Below are positions 34,065 through 42,067 of a DNA stretch of 64,000 bases, in pieces. This stretch comes from a virus: positions 59,867-123,866 of IMG/VR virus record IMGVR_UViG_3300033144_006696; one strand, 5' to 3'. The first letter of the stretch is position 1, and each line of letters starts with the position of its first letter. Position numbers and translations under genes: made by a program. The notes under the pieces were generated by a model, which searched no databases, was not told the origin of the DNA, and saw only the letters and a list, made by a program, of their open reading frames with translations.

Positions 34065-34349
34065 TTACTTTTTTAGTGTCAAAACTGCTTCAGATTTTAA
34101 TGTGATTGGTGCTATTGGTTCAGGTAATGAATCAATAGAAATACTTATTGGATTATTATTTTTCAATTTTAATGGGTATTTAATATTGCCTTTTTTCAAT
34201 TGAAATATTGCAGGAAAAAGTACTTCTGCATAATTCAAATGTAAATTGTGTGTTCTGAAACTTATAGAATCCATGCTTCTTGTAATTGTGTAATCTTGAA
34301 AATACATATTTCTCTCAACATTGATAGTAAATATATTGACATCTTTCAT
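34065..34349 (-). CDS. Hypothetical beta-rich protein
   Basis: 94 residues, mostly beta strands, ending 'PITLKSEAVLTLKK'. It follows the endonuclease VII gene by one base. No family recognised. Confidence 0.55.
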   Translation of the reverse strand: MKDVNIFTINVERNMYFQDYTITRSMDSISFRTHNLHLNYAEVLFPAIFQLKKGNIKYPLKLKNNNPISISIDSLPEPIAPITLKSEAVLTLKK

Positions 34350-34350
34350 T

Positions 34351-34899
34351 TTACTTTCCTTTTAAAAATGAAGGTTTTAATTTAAATTCTTCATAGAATT
34401 TTTTGAGAGTTTTTGAAAGTTTTTTACCATTTTTTTCATCTTGTGCATTATAAATAAAACAAGAAGGAATTTTTCTATTTGAATAATTTACTTGAAAAAG
34501 CTTCATGAGTTTTTTAACACTGGTCTTTTTTAATCGTTTGGGTTTAGGAGCTTCAGAAGGATGAAGATATTGAAGATGAGTTAAAGGTGGATTTTCAATA
34601 AAATCTGCCAGATTTCTAAGAAATTCAGGAAGTGAAATATTAAATTTATGCAGTCCTACCCTGATATATGAATTGGCTATCTTACCTTCTATTGAATTAG
34701 AAGCTCTATGAATTACACCACGAATTAATCCAATTTCATTAGGTTTTCCAAGATTTTTTGCATTATTAGCATGCTGATGATCTACCACCATATCTTCTAC
34801 AGGAAATTTCATTTTGAGAATAGGGCATATTCCATTTTGTTTTTTATGAAAAAATGCCCTAATCTTTTTTAAATCTTTTTGTTTAAGTTGTTTTGACAT
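34351..34899 (-). CDS. Recombination endonuclease VII-like Holliday junction resolvase
   Basis: 182 residues. The core 'GICPILKMKFPVEDMVVDHQ' and 'GLIRGVIHRASNSIEG' match T4 gp49 (endonuclease VII) with the DHxH/N catalytic region. The usual CxxC zinc pairs of gp49 are largely absent, so it is a zinc-less variant. It would resolve branched DNA before packaging. It lies next to the FEN/UvsX cluster. Confidence 0.8.
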   Translation of the reverse strand: MSKQLKQKDLKKIRAFFHKKQNGICPILKMKFPVEDMVVDHQHANNAKNLGKPNEIGLIRGVIHRASNSIEGKIANSYIRVGLHKFNISLPEFLRNLADFIENPPLTHLQYLHPSEAPKPKRLKKTSVKKLMKLFQVNYSNRKIPSCFIYNAQDEKNGKKLSKTLKKFYEEFKLKPSFLKGK

Positions 34900-34901
34900 A
34901 T

Positions 34902-35136
34902 TTATTCTTTTGCATTAAAAATAACGTCTAACGCTTGTTTAATCTTCTGCCCACTGTATGACGTAGGTACCATATTAAAAGCTTCACAGAGGAGAAATAA
35001 AGCTTCTTTTTTTTGGAGATAATGAATCAATCATGCATCTCTTATTTCTACATTTAGGACACATAGATAAATCTTGTTTATTAAATCTGATAAAACCACA
35101 TATAGTACATCGACAATGCTTTTTTTTATCTGTCAT
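34902..35136 (-). pseudogene. Frameshifted zinc-ribbon gene (A8 run)
   Basis: Starts 'MTDKKKHCRCTICGFIRFN' with a second knuckle 'CPKCRNKRC', then meets an A8 run near 35008. In the next frame 'EALFLLCEAFNMVPTSYSG' continues to 'VIFNAKE' and a stop 2 bases before the endonuclease VII start. Seven A would restore about 78 residues. Confidence 0.6.
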
Positions 35137-35320
35137 AATAATCCTCAATAAGTTCTTCACCAGTTTCAATAATAAAACCAATATCTCCACATGTACATTG
35201 TATTTCTTTAAGAAGTACATGCTCAGGTCTGATTGCCATCCATCTATATAAACATTTTAAGCAAATAACTTCAGACAGTTTGTGAGACATATTGGTTTCA
35301 ATAGGTACTATATCTGCCAT
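35126..35320 (-). CDS. Zinc-ribbon protein
   Basis: 64 residues: 'CLKCLYRWMAIRPEHVLL', then 'CTCGDIGFIIETGEEL'. This Cys4 ribbon type is common in phage genomes. It overlaps the frameshifted zinc gene by 11 bases and abuts the 145-residue gene. Confidence 0.65.
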   Translation of the reverse strand: MADIVPIETNMSHKLSEVICLKCLYRWMAIRPEHVLLKEIQCTCGDIGFIIETGEELIEDYYDR

Positions 35321-35757
35321 TATTTCAATCCTTTATTTTTCTTTTTAAAAACCCAATTGAATTTCTTTTTTGACCATTTAGCAACTGCTTTAACAGAACT
35401 ATCTGAACTTATCTCCCAGACAAAATCACCATCATCACCAATTTCATCAAGAGCTTGATCCATAATGTCAAATATTCCAGCACTATATGTTGAAAATTCT
35501 CTTCCCATTTCATTGCCAATTGCATACTTTTTAATACTGTATCGCAACTTCTCTATTGATGGTGATGGTAATGGGCCAATCCAACCAAAAATAACTTTCT
35601 TGTAAGGTTGATCAGATCCAGGCCGACTCCATTTATTATCAGAAGACCAGACCAATAATTCCTTCTTAGGATAGGGAGCATTGCCAATATCAGAATAAAC
35701 CACATAAGTACCTATTTTAGTTGGATATCCTGTTCTGATATTAATTTTCATATTCAT
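35320..35757 (-). CDS. Hypothetical protein
   Basis: 145 residues with a tryptophan-rich N-terminal domain ('KKELLVWSSDNKWSRPGSDQ', 'VIFGWIGPLP') similar in style to small phage DUF551-like domains. The C-terminus is basic. No firm family. Confidence 0.55.
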   Translation of the reverse strand: MNMKINIRTGYPTKIGTYVVYSDIGNAPYPKKELLVWSSDNKWSRPGSDQPYKKVIFGWIGPLPSPSIEKLRYSIKKYAIGNEMGREFSTYSAGIFDIMDQALDEIGDDGDFVWEISSDSSVKAVAKWSKKKFNWVFKKKNKGLK

Positions 35758-35926
35758 TCTTATTCTTCAATGCTCTATCGCTATAATCTCGATATACTTT
35801 ATTTCCACATCTAAAACAATAGCAAGGAGATGTTTTTGAAGATCTTGCTGTATCATAGCTACATTTTGTACATGGTTTATACCATCTATCATAATCTTTT
35901 AGCTTATATGTCTTTTTATTATTCAT
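35741..35926 (-). CDS. Zinc-ribbon protein
   Basis: 61 residues: 'CTKCSYDTARSSKTSPCYC' and 'CFRCGNK'. It follows the exonuclease gene by 4 bases and overlaps the next by 17. Probably nucleic-acid binding. Confidence 0.6.
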   Translation of the reverse strand: MNNKKTYKLKDYDRWYKPCTKCSYDTARSSKTSPCYCFRCGNKVYRDYSDRALKNKNEYEN

Positions 35927-35930
35927 TATT

Positions 35931-37940
35931 TTACCTCAACTTTAATGATTTACACCAAAAATCAATATCTGAAAGAATTGCTTTAAAATTATACTTTTCT
36001 GCAATCCTGATTAATCCTTTCTTTTTCAATCTATCAGGGCGAATAGAATATTTTGGTGTGCCTCTGAATGGTAATATTACCAATGCTTTATTACGATTTA
36101 TTACGTCCTTACCGCGTCGACTTTCAATTGCTTTATAAGCTTGTGTTGTTGGTTTCATTTTTCCAGTAATGTAATTGAGCGCACCTTTTTCGGCCACGTG
36201 TCTTTGTTTTTTTGTTGGATCTGATTGTGGGATTGGGACACCTTTGACATTATCAGAAACGCAATTACTACTCCATGCAACAGTACCATTTCTTCTGATC
36301 AATATTGTATGATGTGGTTCTGTAGTAATGTCATATACAAAGTCATTAAAAGGTATTTTTGTTATTGTTTTTTTCATGATATTTGCATTTTTTGATTTAT
36401 TAATTTTTAAATGATAATTTGTAGAACTTACTCCAGATTTTCCCCTAATATTCCATTCTCTTCCATCTCTTTTTATAATTTTTGTAGCATGACCAAGTTT
36501 AATTGCAATTTCTTGAACATCATCAATTAATTTTTTACTACTGGAAAAATAAGAAATTCTTTCAGTTATTCCTTCTTTTCCAAAAACATTATACTCTTCT
36601 ATTGAAACACAGCCATCACCAGATATTAATGAATTAAATAAAATTTGCAATTGTTCCCGTGATAAATTAAGAAATTCTCTTGGTATATATTTTTCTTTTG
36701 CTTTTCCTAATTGATTTAAATATTCAGCCAATTGAACATTATCAGTTCTCCATCCTTTTTTACCTCTACACCAATTCCAAGGGGTTGCAAATAATATTGG
36801 TGTAAAGAAATCTAATTTTCGTTTTTTACATGCTGATATTCCTATTGTCCCTATATTACCATTTCTATTTTTAGAAACATGACCATCAGCAAGATATATG
36901 CCCAAAAAAGATAACCATATATCCATATCTATTTCAACGGGGTCAAATTTTCTTGTTGATATAAATTTTCCTCTTATTTTACAATTAGTTTCCCATTGGA
37001 TAGTGATTTCAGGAAGTAAAAATTTATCTTTTTTTATTCCATTCCAATCTGATGTGAGTGGTATTGTAAAATTTTTATATTTAACAATTTCTTGAATCTC
37101 TTTAAAGGTAATTATACTTTTTGATTTTTTTGTTGGATATGCTTGTGTAGTACTGCCAAAGAATTTATGATTTGGAGTTACAACAAAATCTATTAATCTT
37201 CCTTTTATCTTATACATTTCTCCTTTATAAATATATTTAATTCGTTTTGTTATTTTTTCATAAGAAGCATTTCTTGAAAGAGGGTCCATACTATATACTT
37301 TGTCTGATTTTTTAATACTTGGAAATTGAATCCATCCTCTATCAGTTAAAATTTCTGTTTTTTTATCAAAGCATCCGCCAATTGCCTTAATCCTTTTCCA
37401 CATCTTTGGTTCAATGTTGTATTTATTTTCAAAGTCAGTTATGGAAAAGAATGCATCAGTTTTTGCATTTAAAATGCAGATATTGTTGGTTATAATTTGA
37501 TATAGATCATGGTCAGTTGTACATATTACTATTTGATTATCTGAATATGATTTGCAAATTCTACCAATAATGTCGTCTGATTCAAAACCATCTTCACCAA
37601 ACATATTCATACACCCAAGAGTAGGTAATACATAATTAATTATTTCATCAAATTGAGGGTATGCAAGAGCATCAAGACGTTTTTGTTCTTCTGTCTTATT
37701 CACATAGCTTCTATTCTCTTTATACTGAGCGTATATTTGCTTCCTGAGTGATGTTTTGCTATCAAGACCCCATACAATTACATTTGCTTTTGATTTCTTT
37801 ATCAGAGCGTTTAATTTAAACAAAAATCCATAAATAATGAAAGTCTTTTCATCAGCTTTTGTTAATCTTCCTTTTCCAATACTGTATTTTAATTGATGCA
37901 ATAATGAAAGAGTATCAATTAATAAAATTCGTTTAAACAT
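35931..37940 (-). CDS. 5'-3' exonuclease/flap endonuclease with LAGLIDADG intein
   Basis: 669 residues. The N-extein has the PIN-like FEN core: D9 in 'ILLIDTLSL', 'DDIIGRIC' and 'CTTDHDLYQII' metal ligands. The intein (residues 190-559) interrupts the H3TH metal/K+ loop between 'KAIGG' and 'CVSDNVKGVP'. After splicing the protein is about 299 residues, similar to T4 RNase H or PolA 5' nuclease. It would remove RNA primers and flaps. The last domain is basic. Confidence 0.9.
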   Translation of the reverse strand: MFKRILLIDTLSLLHQLKYSIGKGRLTKADEKTFIIYGFLFKLNALIKKSKANVIVWGLDSKTSLRKQIYAQYKENRSYVNKTEEQKRLDALAYPQFDEIINYVLPTLGCMNMFGEDGFESDDIIGRICKSYSDNQIVICTTDHDLYQIITNNICILNAKTDAFFSITDFENKYNIEPKMWKRIKAIGGCFDKKTEILTDRGWIQFPSIKKSDKVYSMDPLSRNASYEKITKRIKYIYKGEMYKIKGRLIDFVVTPNHKFFGSTTQAYPTKKSKSIITFKEIQEIVKYKNFTIPLTSDWNGIKKDKFLLPEITIQWETNCKIRGKFISTRKFDPVEIDMDIWLSFLGIYLADGHVSKNRNGNIGTIGISACKKRKLDFFTPILFATPWNWCRGKKGWRTDNVQLAEYLNQLGKAKEKYIPREFLNLSREQLQILFNSLISGDGCVSIEEYNVFGKEGITERISYFSSSKKLIDDVQEIAIKLGHATKIIKRDGREWNIRGKSGVSSTNYHLKINKSKNANIMKKTITKIPFNDFVYDITTEPHHTILIRRNGTVAWSSNCVSDNVKGVPIPQSDPTKKQRHVAEKGALNYITGKMKPTTQAYKAIESRRGKDVINRNKALVILPFRGTPKYSIRPDRLKKKGLIRIAEKYNFKAILSDIDFWCKSLKLR
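36264..37373 (-). mobile_element. Intein with LAGLIDADG endonuclease in FEN
   Basis: 370 residues. Block A 'CFDKKTEILTDRGW', block B 'VVTPNHKFFG', DOD motifs 'LGIYLADGHV' and 'LISGDGCVS' (two LAGLIDADG helices), block F 'FVYDITTEPHHTIL', block G 'VAWSSN' followed by Cys. The penultimate residue is Ser instead of His. The insertion point is the most conserved DNA-binding loop of the host enzyme, as usual for inteins. Confidence 0.9.
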
Positions 37941-38022
37941 TTTGAATATTTTCCTTTACATATTCTATATTTTATACTATGAGCCATTGACGCAAGATCG
38001 AGTATCAGTATTCTTGGGTGAA

Positions 38023-38529
38023 TCATAAATGTTTCTCTACTATTGCAATAGTACAATGTTGTGCGCCACCATGTGCAAAAACACACATTTTTAATAATTT
38101 ATACCCTCTCTTTTTGCCAAGAAAAGAGGAATGATAACCAAATGAAATTATATTCGCATTTTTAGTTATTATATCTGGCAATACATCAGCTATTCTTTTA
38201 AATCTACTACTATAATTTCCCTTATACATCTCTATTGCCTTCCTAAAAGAATATGGTGGATCAAGTATTACTGTGCTGAATTTTTTATTGTTGTGTTTAT
38301 TTTTCCAAAATTTAATAAAATCTAATGCATCATATTGATATTTTGCATTTACAATTATATCAATATCATTTCGTATTTCTTTTATATTTAATTTTGTTTT
38401 TCCAGCAAATAAGTTAAGAGTAATTCCATTTTTATTACATTGATCTTCTGTCCATTTTTTTATTTTTTTATTCTCAAAAGTATATCTTCTTAGATTTGTT
38501 TTTATTAATTTAATTTTTGTATTCGGCAT
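38023..38529 (-). CDS. DNA methyltransferase-like protein (DPPY motif)
   Basis: 168 residues. 'STVILDPPYSFRKAIEMY' is a motif IV, and 'TLNLFAGKTKL' is a motif I-like stretch before it. This order and size fit a short adenine methylase-like fold. The lack of a target-recognition domain leaves substrate and activity open. It ends a leftward unit before the exonuclease gene. Confidence 0.65.
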   Translation of the reverse strand: MPNTKIKLIKTNLRRYTFENKKIKKWTEDQCNKNGITLNLFAGKTKLNIKEIRNDIDIIVNAKYQYDALDFIKFWKNKHNNKKFSTVILDPPYSFRKAIEMYKGNYSSRFKRIADVLPDIITKNANIISFGYHSSFLGKKRGYKLLKMCVFAHGGAQHCTIAIVEKHL

Positions 38530-38542
38530 TTCTTAACCTATG

Positions 38543-38574
38543 AAAAAGGGGCACTCAAAATGAGTGTCCCTTTT
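38543..38574 (-). terminator. Terminator between UvsX operon and methylase-like gene
   Basis: A 12-bp stem (AAAGGG-G-CACTC with GAGTG-T-CCCTTT, one G-T pair) with an AAAAT loop and a T5 tract on the - strand. Confidence 0.75.
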
Positions 38575-38621
38575 ATTTACTCAATAATGGCTTTAGCCAT
38601 GTTATTTATCAAACTGTATCA

Positions 38622-39275
38622 TTAGTCATCTTCCCATTCTGAGTCATCCCATTCATCCGTACCATCACTACTGTCTTCACTGCTGTCGGTAGAATCATCT
38701 TCTTCAAACAATGCATCAATCACAGCAAGACGGAGATCATTGATCTTTTTATGATCTTTGTGATCAAGATCATTAATACCTTCTGTTTCGATGAGTTCAG
38801 CCAGTTCCTTACGTTTCATGACCATGATTTTTTCTTCTGAAATTTCATCTTTCTCATCAGGGGTATCTTCAGGTTCGGACTCTTTGTGTTCTAGTTCATC
38901 ATCAGAAGTATCTTCAGATTTGGACTCTTTGGGTTCCGATTCATCATCAGGGGTATCTTCAGGTTCCTGTGCATCACCATCAACCACATCTTCATATGGT
39001 TTGAGTTTTTCATCAACTTTTGCTTCAACAGTTTCAAAGATCGTATCCAGTGCAGCATTGACATCAGCATCAGCAGAGATTTGTTCTGTAACAGAAAATT
39101 CAATACGAGTGGATTCAAAATCACCGAGATTAACGGTTCTGGATTGTACAGCACAGATTGTTTTCATTGGGATTTGTTTGATCATTTTTTCTTCCTTTTG
39201 TGTTTCTGTTTTTTTGGGAGTTTCTATTTTTTTGTCAACGCTTGTTGGTGTTGTTCTAACTTTTCTTTTAGCCAT
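38622..39275 (-). CDS. Acidic protein next to UvsX, SAP-like C-terminal part
   Basis: 217 residues. A basic N-terminus precedes a folded segment (residues 35-95). Repeats of 'EPEDTPDDESEPKES' type follow, then a segment 'MKRKELAELIETEGIND' with SAP/LEM-like pattern, and a very acidic tail (DEWDDSEWEDD). It starts two bases after the UvsX gene stop, so the pair is co-translated. Acidic tails of phage SSB-associated proteins recruit partners; such a role is inferred. Confidence 0.6.
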   Translation of the reverse strand: MAKRKVRTTPTSVDKKIETPKKTETQKEEKMIKQIPMKTICAVQSRTVNLGDFESTRIEFSVTEQISADADVNAALDTIFETVEAKVDEKLKPYEDVVDGDAQEPEDTPDDESEPKESKSEDTSDDELEHKESEPEDTPDEKDEISEEKIMVMKRKELAELIETEGINDLDHKDHKKINDLRLAVIDALFEEDDSTDSSEDSSDGTDEWDDSEWEDD

Positions 39276-39277
39276 TC

Positions 39278-40429
39278 TTAATATTTCCTTTTTCTTTGAG
39301 GTCGTAATTTTTCCATAATGGAATCATATGTTTCTTGACAAATTTGGAACAAATCATCTTCTAAATTATTATTTTCAATATACAAAATAAGTTGTGCTTT
39401 ATTGGTACCTTTTTTCTCTTTCTTCTTGCTGTCAAGAGAATTTGGGGCAAATCCATTTGTGTTGACTACGCCTTTTGCATCTGTCCAATTACCTTCATCA
39501 CATATAAAATTAATGCATCCAACAATATTATCGACTCCATAATCAAATAGAATTGGAAAGTAAGCTTCTCCATGTCTACCAGTCAATTTGTTTTTTGTTA
39601 TTTTTGCAATAACATTGGTTACTACTGTACGTTTGCCTTTTTTTTCCTTCTTTTCACAAGCAAGCCAAATTTCATGAGCAGCATAGAACCTCAATGCTTT
39701 TCCACCTGATCTTACTTTTGGAGTAAACTTTGCACCAAATCCAATGTTGTCTCTTGTCTGAGAAATAATTATAAGTAATGACCCATGGTCTGATAAATCT
39801 TGGATTCGCTGAGAAAACATTTCTGATGCCTTCTTTGCTTTTCCATCACCATAACTACCATCAGTTTTATTTCCCTTTTCTCTTTTAGTTCTATTTTCTG
39901 AATCTTTTTTTATTGCAGCTTCAGAAGTAAGACCATCAAAAGAATCTAATATGTAAATAAACTTTTTATCATCTTCTAAAGCTCTGGCAAGATTATCATT
40001 GAACTCTTCAATGGTTTTACTTCTGATAGTTTGGTCAATTCGATCATTAACTTTATTACCAAAAAGATAAGGAAGATCAAATTCATTTGCAGCTTCAACA
40101 TCATCATAAATGAATTCAAAATCATCAAATCTTTCTTGTAATGAACATTCAGCAAATGTAGTCAGCGCAAATAGGGTTTTACCCGCAGAACTATCACCTA
40201 TTATATTGATAAGTTTACCTAATGCAAATGCACCTTCAATTCTACTAGAACATTCAAGATTAAAAGTAATTGATCCAGTTGGAACAAGTTTAGCAGGATC
40301 AATCTTCATACTTGATGATGAAGTTTTTTGCTTAAATGATTTTGAAAGTTGTTTTTCAATCTTACTTACACCTTTTGTAATATTCTTGACAACTTTTTTA
40401 TCAGTATCTATCTTTTTGATTCGTTTCAT
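39278..40429 (-). CDS. UvsX/RecA-like recombinase
   Basis: 383 residues. Walker A 'IIGDSSAGKT' (residues 77-85), Walker B region 'FIYILDSFDGL', L1/L2-like loops around 'TDGSYGDGKAKK' and 'IISQTRDNIG', then 'RSGGKALRFYAAHEIWL', all as in RecA/UvsX. The enzyme forms filaments on ssDNA and drives strand exchange. Genes for gp32-like SSB and a UvsY-like mediator lie directly upstream. Confidence 0.9.
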   Translation of the reverse strand: MKRIKKIDTDKKVVKNITKGVSKIEKQLSKSFKQKTSSSSMKIDPAKLVPTGSITFNLECSSRIEGAFALGKLINIIGDSSAGKTLFALTTFAECSLQERFDDFEFIYDDVEAANEFDLPYLFGNKVNDRIDQTIRSKTIEEFNDNLARALEDDKKFIYILDSFDGLTSEAAIKKDSENRTKREKGNKTDGSYGDGKAKKASEMFSQRIQDLSDHGSLLIIISQTRDNIGFGAKFTPKVRSGGKALRFYAAHEIWLACEKKEKKGKRTVVTNVIAKITKNKLTGRHGEAYFPILFDYGVDNIVGCINFICDEGNWTDAKGVVNTNGFAPNSLDSKKKEKKGTNKAQLILYIENNNLEDDLFQICQETYDSIMEKLRPQRKRKY

Positions 40430-40439
40430 TTAGATATCC

Positions 40440-41366
40440 CTATTTTCGACGACGACGTTTCTTCCGATCAACAGGACGTTTTCTTTGAACTTTTTTCTTT
40501 GGAGGATCATCATCAAATGGCATATCATCAGGCATATCATCAGGCATATCATCAGACATATCATCAGGCATATCATCAGGCATATCATTTTCCAGAAGAT
40601 TCATAATCTTCAAAGTTGCTTTAAGCTCTTTTTTAATAATATCATATTCAGGATGCATATTCACAATATTATCAAGAGGGAAAGTAGAATCAAGAATTCT
40701 GTTTGGTATTGGTGATTCACGTTCTACAAAGCGATGACCCAAGAATTGTGTGTTTTCCATTCCAGAACCTTTACGAGTCCATGCCAATGATTTGCCTGTA
40801 TCTGGATGTGAGAAATTTTCAAATCCTCCACCTCTTGGAAGTTGTGCAATTTCTTCAATCTTCTCTTCCATGAAGAAATGAGATGCTTCAAAAATCTGTA
40901 CTCCTTTCTTCTCATCTTCTTTTGTAGCGTGTGACCAGATCAAATATACAACTCGGTGCTTGGCAACAAGTTTTTTCCAATCTTTCTTATCAAGACGATT
41001 TGCTTTGATAAATTCACAGATAGGACAAGGTTCACCAAAATTTTCATATGGACAGACATATGGTTTTTTCATTTTTCCAACATTCTGATGTACAAACAAA
41101 TCAAGAACATAATCAAGATTGCCTTCAGGTGTTATAGGTTTAAGTTTTTCATCAAATGGCATATTTGAACCAGCTTCAAACGGTAAGATATCAAGAAGAT
41201 GTTTCCCTTCTGCACACTTCCAGAACTCTACTCCTTCTGGAACCTTATTTTTATCAAATATTGTTGGATATCGTCCCCCTCCACTAGTCTTTTTTGTTCC
41301 TGCATTATGACGTTTTTGAAGAGTTCTTTCACCTTTGTTTTTTGCCATTCTATCGCGAAACGACAT
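40440..41366 (-). CDS. gp32-like single-stranded DNA-binding protein
   Basis: 308 residues. Basic N-terminus (LAST-like, cooperative binding), OB core with a zinc site 'VCPYENFGEPCPICEF', and conserved 'LIWSH'. The C-terminal tail has six MPDD or MSDD repeats encoded by a 12-bp minisatellite (about 40510-40590), then a basic end (RPVDRKKRRRRK). The acid repeat probably replaces the acidic tail of T4 gp32 that recruits replication partners. Confidence 0.85.
   Translation of the reverse strand: MSFRDRMAKNKGERTLQKRHNAGTKKTSGGGRYPTIFDKNKVPEGVEFWKCAEGKHLLDILPFEAGSNMPFDEKLKPITPEGNLDYVLDLFVHQNVGKMKKPYVCPYENFGEPCPICEFIKANRLDKKDWKKLVAKHRVVYLIWSHATKEDEKKGVQIFEASHFFMEEKIEEIAQLPRGGGFENFSHPDTGKSLAWTRKGSGMENTQFLGHRFVERESPIPNRILDSTFPLDNIVNMHPEYDIIKKELKATLKIMNLLENDMPDDMPDDMSDDMPDDMPDDMPFDDDPPKKKVQRKRPVDRKKRRRRK
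40508..40593. repeat. 12-bp minisatellite in SSB tail
   Basis: About seven copies of GGCATATCATCA (on +), one with a point change. It encodes repeated Met-Pro-Asp-Asp in the SSB C-terminus; copy number could vary between relatives. Confidence 0.8.
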
Positions 41367-41369
41367 ATT

Positions 41370-41897
41370 TTAATTCCTTTTTATCTTTTTACGTTTACGG
41401 GATATTACCCTTATACCTTTGTCTTTTTCTTCATTTAATACTTGTCTCTGTGCTATTCCAACTTTACCTCCTTTTGATATTTGTCTGACTTTATTTTTTG
41501 GTTCAGAATAAAAACCACTTATTTTCAGTGATACTAAATTACTTAATGCCAGTTTCCTGTGATCAAAGGAAGTTTTTACATTAAGAAAAATATTAGCATT
41601 TCTAGTTGCTTTAATAAATGTCAATTCAGCTTCTCTATATTTTGGATTTCTGGTTATCCATTCCTTTATTGCAGCTTCAGTTGGTTTGGAATCAAAATGC
41701 TTTTTCCAATCCTTTTTAACCTCATCATACAATATTGAATGCGTATAATCCAATTCAGACTTTTTTAAATCCTTTTGATAAATTGCTTCTGCATGACTTT
41801 CACTATAATACAAATAATAAGATGGTTGTGTTAGCCATTCATTTTCCAAATTACAAGGATCAATAAGGATCTCTTTTGCATAATCATGATCTTTCAT
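41370..41897 (-). CDS. UvsY-like recombination mediator candidate
   Basis: 175 residues. Pattern 'DPCNLENEWLTQPSYYLYYS' at the N-terminus, a long helical middle and 'SFDHRKLALSNLVSLKISGF' near the C-terminus. Phage proteins with this layout sit next to SSB and recombinase genes and are often annotated as UvsY-like mediators. Its position between SSB and clamp loader genes fits. Assignment rests on pattern and neighbours. Confidence 0.6.
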   Translation of the reverse strand: MKDHDYAKEILIDPCNLENEWLTQPSYYLYYSESHAEAIYQKDLKKSELDYTHSILYDEVKKDWKKHFDSKPTEAAIKEWITRNPKYREAELTFIKATRNANIFLNVKTSFDHRKLALSNLVSLKISGFYSEPKNKVRQISKGGKVGIAQRQVLNEEKDKGIRVISRKRKKIKRN

Positions 41898-42067
41898 ACC
41901 ATATAACCTTCAAGTTCTTCTTTCTCTACAAACCAAGGCTCAATTTCCACTACTAAATCATCATAGTCATTAATTACTGATTTTGGTATCCAAACATCTC
42001 TCTCATCAAAATAAAATAAAACCGCATCATCTGTTTCATGACTAACACCATCATGGCAAATTTCCAT
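41894..42067 (-). CDS. Small acidic protein
   Basis: 57 residues ('MEICHDGVSHETDDAVLFYF', 'VVEIEPWFVEKEELEGYMV'). Its start overlaps the clamp loader stop (TAATG) and its stop overlaps the mediator start (ATGA), so it is a coupled member of the replication operon. Function unknown. Confidence 0.6.
   Translation of the reverse strand: MEICHDGVSHETDDAVLFYFDERDVWIPKSVINDYDDLVVEIEPWFVEKEELEGYMV

Noticed and set aside
38791-39318. A 175-residue + strand frame
   Set aside because: It is the serine-rich antisense of the acidic repeat protein gene, without a ribosome binding site.
40349-40715. + strand frames rich in His/Tyr repeats
   Set aside because: They are shadows of the 12-bp minisatellite encoding MPDD in the SSB gene.
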